Made by a program: the position numbers and the translations under genes | Shown here: piece by piece, positions 11,660-13,120 of the stretch | How positions within the stretch are numbered: the first letter of the stretch is position 1 | Layout of the letters: the number at the start of each line of letters is the position of its first letter | Origin: an uncultured Prevotella sp. | Lineage (GTDB): Bacteria; Bacteroidota; Bacteroidia; Bacteroidales; Bacteroidaceae | Direction of reading: 5' to 3' | NCBI GenBank assembly: GCA_934196725.1 | Contig: CAKPWR010000068.1 | Location: forward strand, 1-13,120 | DNA length: 13,120 nt | The notes under the pieces: model-generated | The model's database searches: none | Told to the model about the DNA's origin: nothing | Seen by the model: only the letters and a program-made list of their open reading frames with translations

Positions 11660-12883
11660 ATGAAACAAATTGCATTTATATTCTCCATCATCCTACTATT
11701 GTGCTCTTGCAAATCATCTGAGAGCACAAATAGCAACATTACTCTTTTCCAAGAGAAAGACATTTATACTACAGGAAGAATAGACACCCTTATGATAAAA
11801 TCGAAGTATTTTAACTTCAAGCGAAAAGTGTTTGTACGTTTACCGCCTTCATACCCATATTACGATGCACAAGACTTTGATGTTATCTATACAACAGATG
11901 CACAAACCATGGAAGAGTTTTTCATGGCATGCGCTTGGCCTTTGTTTCAAAAAGAGCCCAAATGGTACATTGTCGTTGGTATCTGTAGCCCACAAACAGA
12001 AGCCTATAGCCGACAAGATGATTTCTTACCAAACGATAGCGCCACAATAAAAAGTTATCAGGGACATGGAGGCCAGGCTGAGAATCTGATGAAATTCGTA
12101 AAGGAAGAGTTAATGCCTTATATCCGCAATCATTATCGGGTAACGGAGAGGAGCTTAGGTATTGGTCACTCTTTGGGAGCATCGTTTATGATGCAAAGTC
12201 TCATCAATTGCGCCCCATTCACAGATTACTTCTTCCTCTCTCCCAACATGACTTTCGACAAGGACAGAAAGTTGCTTGCTGCACAATTCTGCAATTATAA
12301 GTTCGATACAAACAAAAATCGCTATCTCTTCTTTAGCGATGCTGGTGAGGAAAGGATTGGTGGAAATTGGAAATATTGGAAACCAGCAAGAGATATAGTC
12401 TACCAGTATCTTGATGCCAAACAGTTGCCAAGCAATATCACATGGAAGCGAAAATCTTATATGGATTGGAGTCATCTCTCATCGTTGCCTTTTGCTCTTC
12501 ATGATGCCTATCAAGGCTATTTTGAGTATTTGGACTCCATCAACTCCTTAGCTGACAAAGATTCGACGATACTTTCTAAGGAAGTATACCGCAAGCATAT
12601 AGAGATTGTCGTAAAAGATGCGAAACAAGAGGTTTACATCGCTGGAAATCAGAAAGCATTGGGTATGTGGAACCCTGGCTCAATCAAGTTGAAACATGTC
12701 AATGATTCTGTTCGTGCCATAGACATCGACTTACATCTGCCCGCATTGTTTAAATTTACCCTTGGCGACTGGAACTATGATGCAAGTTTTGACAATTCCT
12801 ATTTCGGTGCTAATCTTGAGATAAACAATACAGAGCGAAAGAAATACCGCTATATATTGGATGAATGGAACAAAAATGAGTAG
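11660..12883 (+). CDS. Predicted lipoprotein esterase (alpha/beta hydrolase, PF00756-type) with C-terminal starch-binding-like domain
   Basis: The N-terminus MKQIAFIFSIILLLCSC is a lipoprotein signal with the lipidated residue at Cys17. The hydrolase domain (about 40-295) has a start like esterase-D proteins (KRKVFVRLPPSYPYYDAQDFDVIYTTD), LMPYIRNHYRV and the nucleophile elbow GHSLGAS (Ser171). Likely partners are an acidic residue in FFSDAGEE (227-231) and His272 in DWSHLSSLP. The C-terminal part (311-400) contains VYIAGNQKALGMWNP and FKFTLGDWNYDA, which match CBM20/CBM48-like starch-binding modules. It probably acts at the outer membrane or cell surface on an esterified carbohydrate or related compound; the substrate is unknown. 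It directly follows abiEii but has no evident functional link, so it may be cargo. The AT-rich codon use resembles abiE. Confidence 0.85.
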   Translation: MKQIAFIFSIILLLCSCKSSESTNSNITLFQEKDIYTTGRIDTLMIKSKYFNFKRKVFVRLPPSYPYYDAQDFDVIYTTDAQTMEEFFMACAWPLFQKEPKWYIVVGICSPQTEAYSRQDDFLPNDSATIKSYQGHGGQAENLMKFVKEELMPYIRNHYRVTERSLGIGHSLGASFMMQSLINCAPFTDYFFLSPNMTFDKDRKLLAAQFCNYKFDTNKNRYLFFSDAGEERIGGNWKYWKPARDIVYQYLDAKQLPSNITWKRKSYMDWSHLSSLPFALHDAYQGYFEYLDSINSLADKDSTILSKEVYRKHIEIVVKDAKQEVYIAGNQKALGMWNPGSIKLKHVNDSVRAIDIDLHLPALFKFTLGDWNYDASFDNSYFGANLEINNTERKKYRYILDEWNKNE

Positions 12884-13002
12884 GTGCTAAAGTATATTTA
12901 CCATGAAAGGAATTGCTATCAATGACAGAAAGCAGAAAAAGTAGTTTACCCTTTTATCATTCTTTCGTCTTTGGTTATAAAGGACGCTAAAAATTGAAGA
13001 TT

Positions 13003-13068
13003 ATGATAAGAAGTAAGATTATTATTACGGTGTTGTTTCTACTCAATAGTTCGTTAATAATTCAATAA
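13003..13068 (+). other. Short signal-peptide-like ORF, possibly the stub of a broken gene
   Basis: MIRSKIIITVLFLLNSSLIIQ is followed by a stop after 21 residues. It has the basic start and hydrophobic core of a signal peptide but no mature protein. A hairpin and the window end follow directly. It may be a gene remnant or a chance ORF. No other gene is seen in 12884-13120. Confidence 0.3.
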
Positions 13069-13069
13069 T

Positions 13070-13097
13070 GTGCTAAGCAGCTATACGCTGTAAGCAC
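13070..13097. other. Hairpin GTGCT(AA)GCAGC / GCTGTAAGCAC near the right edge
   Basis: GTGCTAAGCAGC (13070-13081) and GCTGTAAGCAC (13087-13097) pair over most of their length around a 5-base loop. No T-run follows. It could be an inverted end of a mobile element or an RNA hairpin; the window ends 23 bases later, so its context cannot be judged. Confidence 0.4.
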
Positions 13098-13120
13098 GAG
13101 AGATCTTTGAAAATCTTGCT

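Noticed and set aside
1..13120. Search for tRNA, rRNA, integrase or transposase genes
   Set aside because: No cloverleaf, rRNA-like segment or recombinase motif was recognised by eye, so the borders of any mobile element must lie outside the window.

Overview
The window reads as a chromosomal accessory region of a Bacteroidetes gut-type bacterium, most probably Prevotella/Segatella. The basis is promoters of the TAnnTTTG type, few Shine-Dalgarno sequences, and Bacteroidales-specific families (DUF4248, 'smalltalk' protein, HU-HIG DNA-binding protein, DUF3987-like ATPase). All convincing genes are on the + strand.

Layout. At 1-1986 lie a repeat fragment and a DNA polymerase V-like pair, umuC then umuD (catalytic subunit first, the reverse of the classical umuDC order). 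At 2095-2345 is a full 251-bp palindromic repeat element. At 2382-4405 are two overlapping genes (366 and 308 aa) that I do not recognise; they are the best candidate for an undescribed two-component system. At 4408-4680 is a compact control region: six copies of a hexamer, a clean -33/-7 promoter and a leader with two 10-bp palindromes. At 4682-9780 is a module containing a small unknown protein, a DUF3987-like P-loop ATPase, a CHC2/TOPRIM primase, a DUF4248 protein, a smalltalk-like membrane peptide and an HU-like DNA-binding protein with a repetitive acidic tail. Two more copies of the repeat element interrupt it on either side of the primase, and it ends at a strong terminator. At 10190-11642 is an AbiEi/AbiEii type IV toxin-antitoxin (abortive infection) pair with its own promoter. 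At 11660-12883 is a predicted lipoprotein esterase with a C-terminal starch-binding-like domain. The last 237 bases hold no convincing gene.

How it may work together. The ATPase, primase and HU-like protein look like replication or DNA-processing functions of a mobile or phage-derived element that recurs in Bacteroidales. A 17-bp inverted repeat with an AT-rich centre lies just before the ATPase gene and could be its origin or control site (inference). AbiE is a defence/stabilisation cassette; with the unknown 366/308-aa pair and umuCD it gives the region the look of an accessory or defence island. The AbiE-esterase part looks more A+T-rich than the left part, consistent with separate acquisition (judged by eye, not computed).

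A striking theme is the amount of short tandem repetition. Five separate genes carry in-frame duplications (periods 33, 21, about 30, 45 and 24 bp), and two non-coding stretches carry 21-bp and 14-bp tandem arrays.
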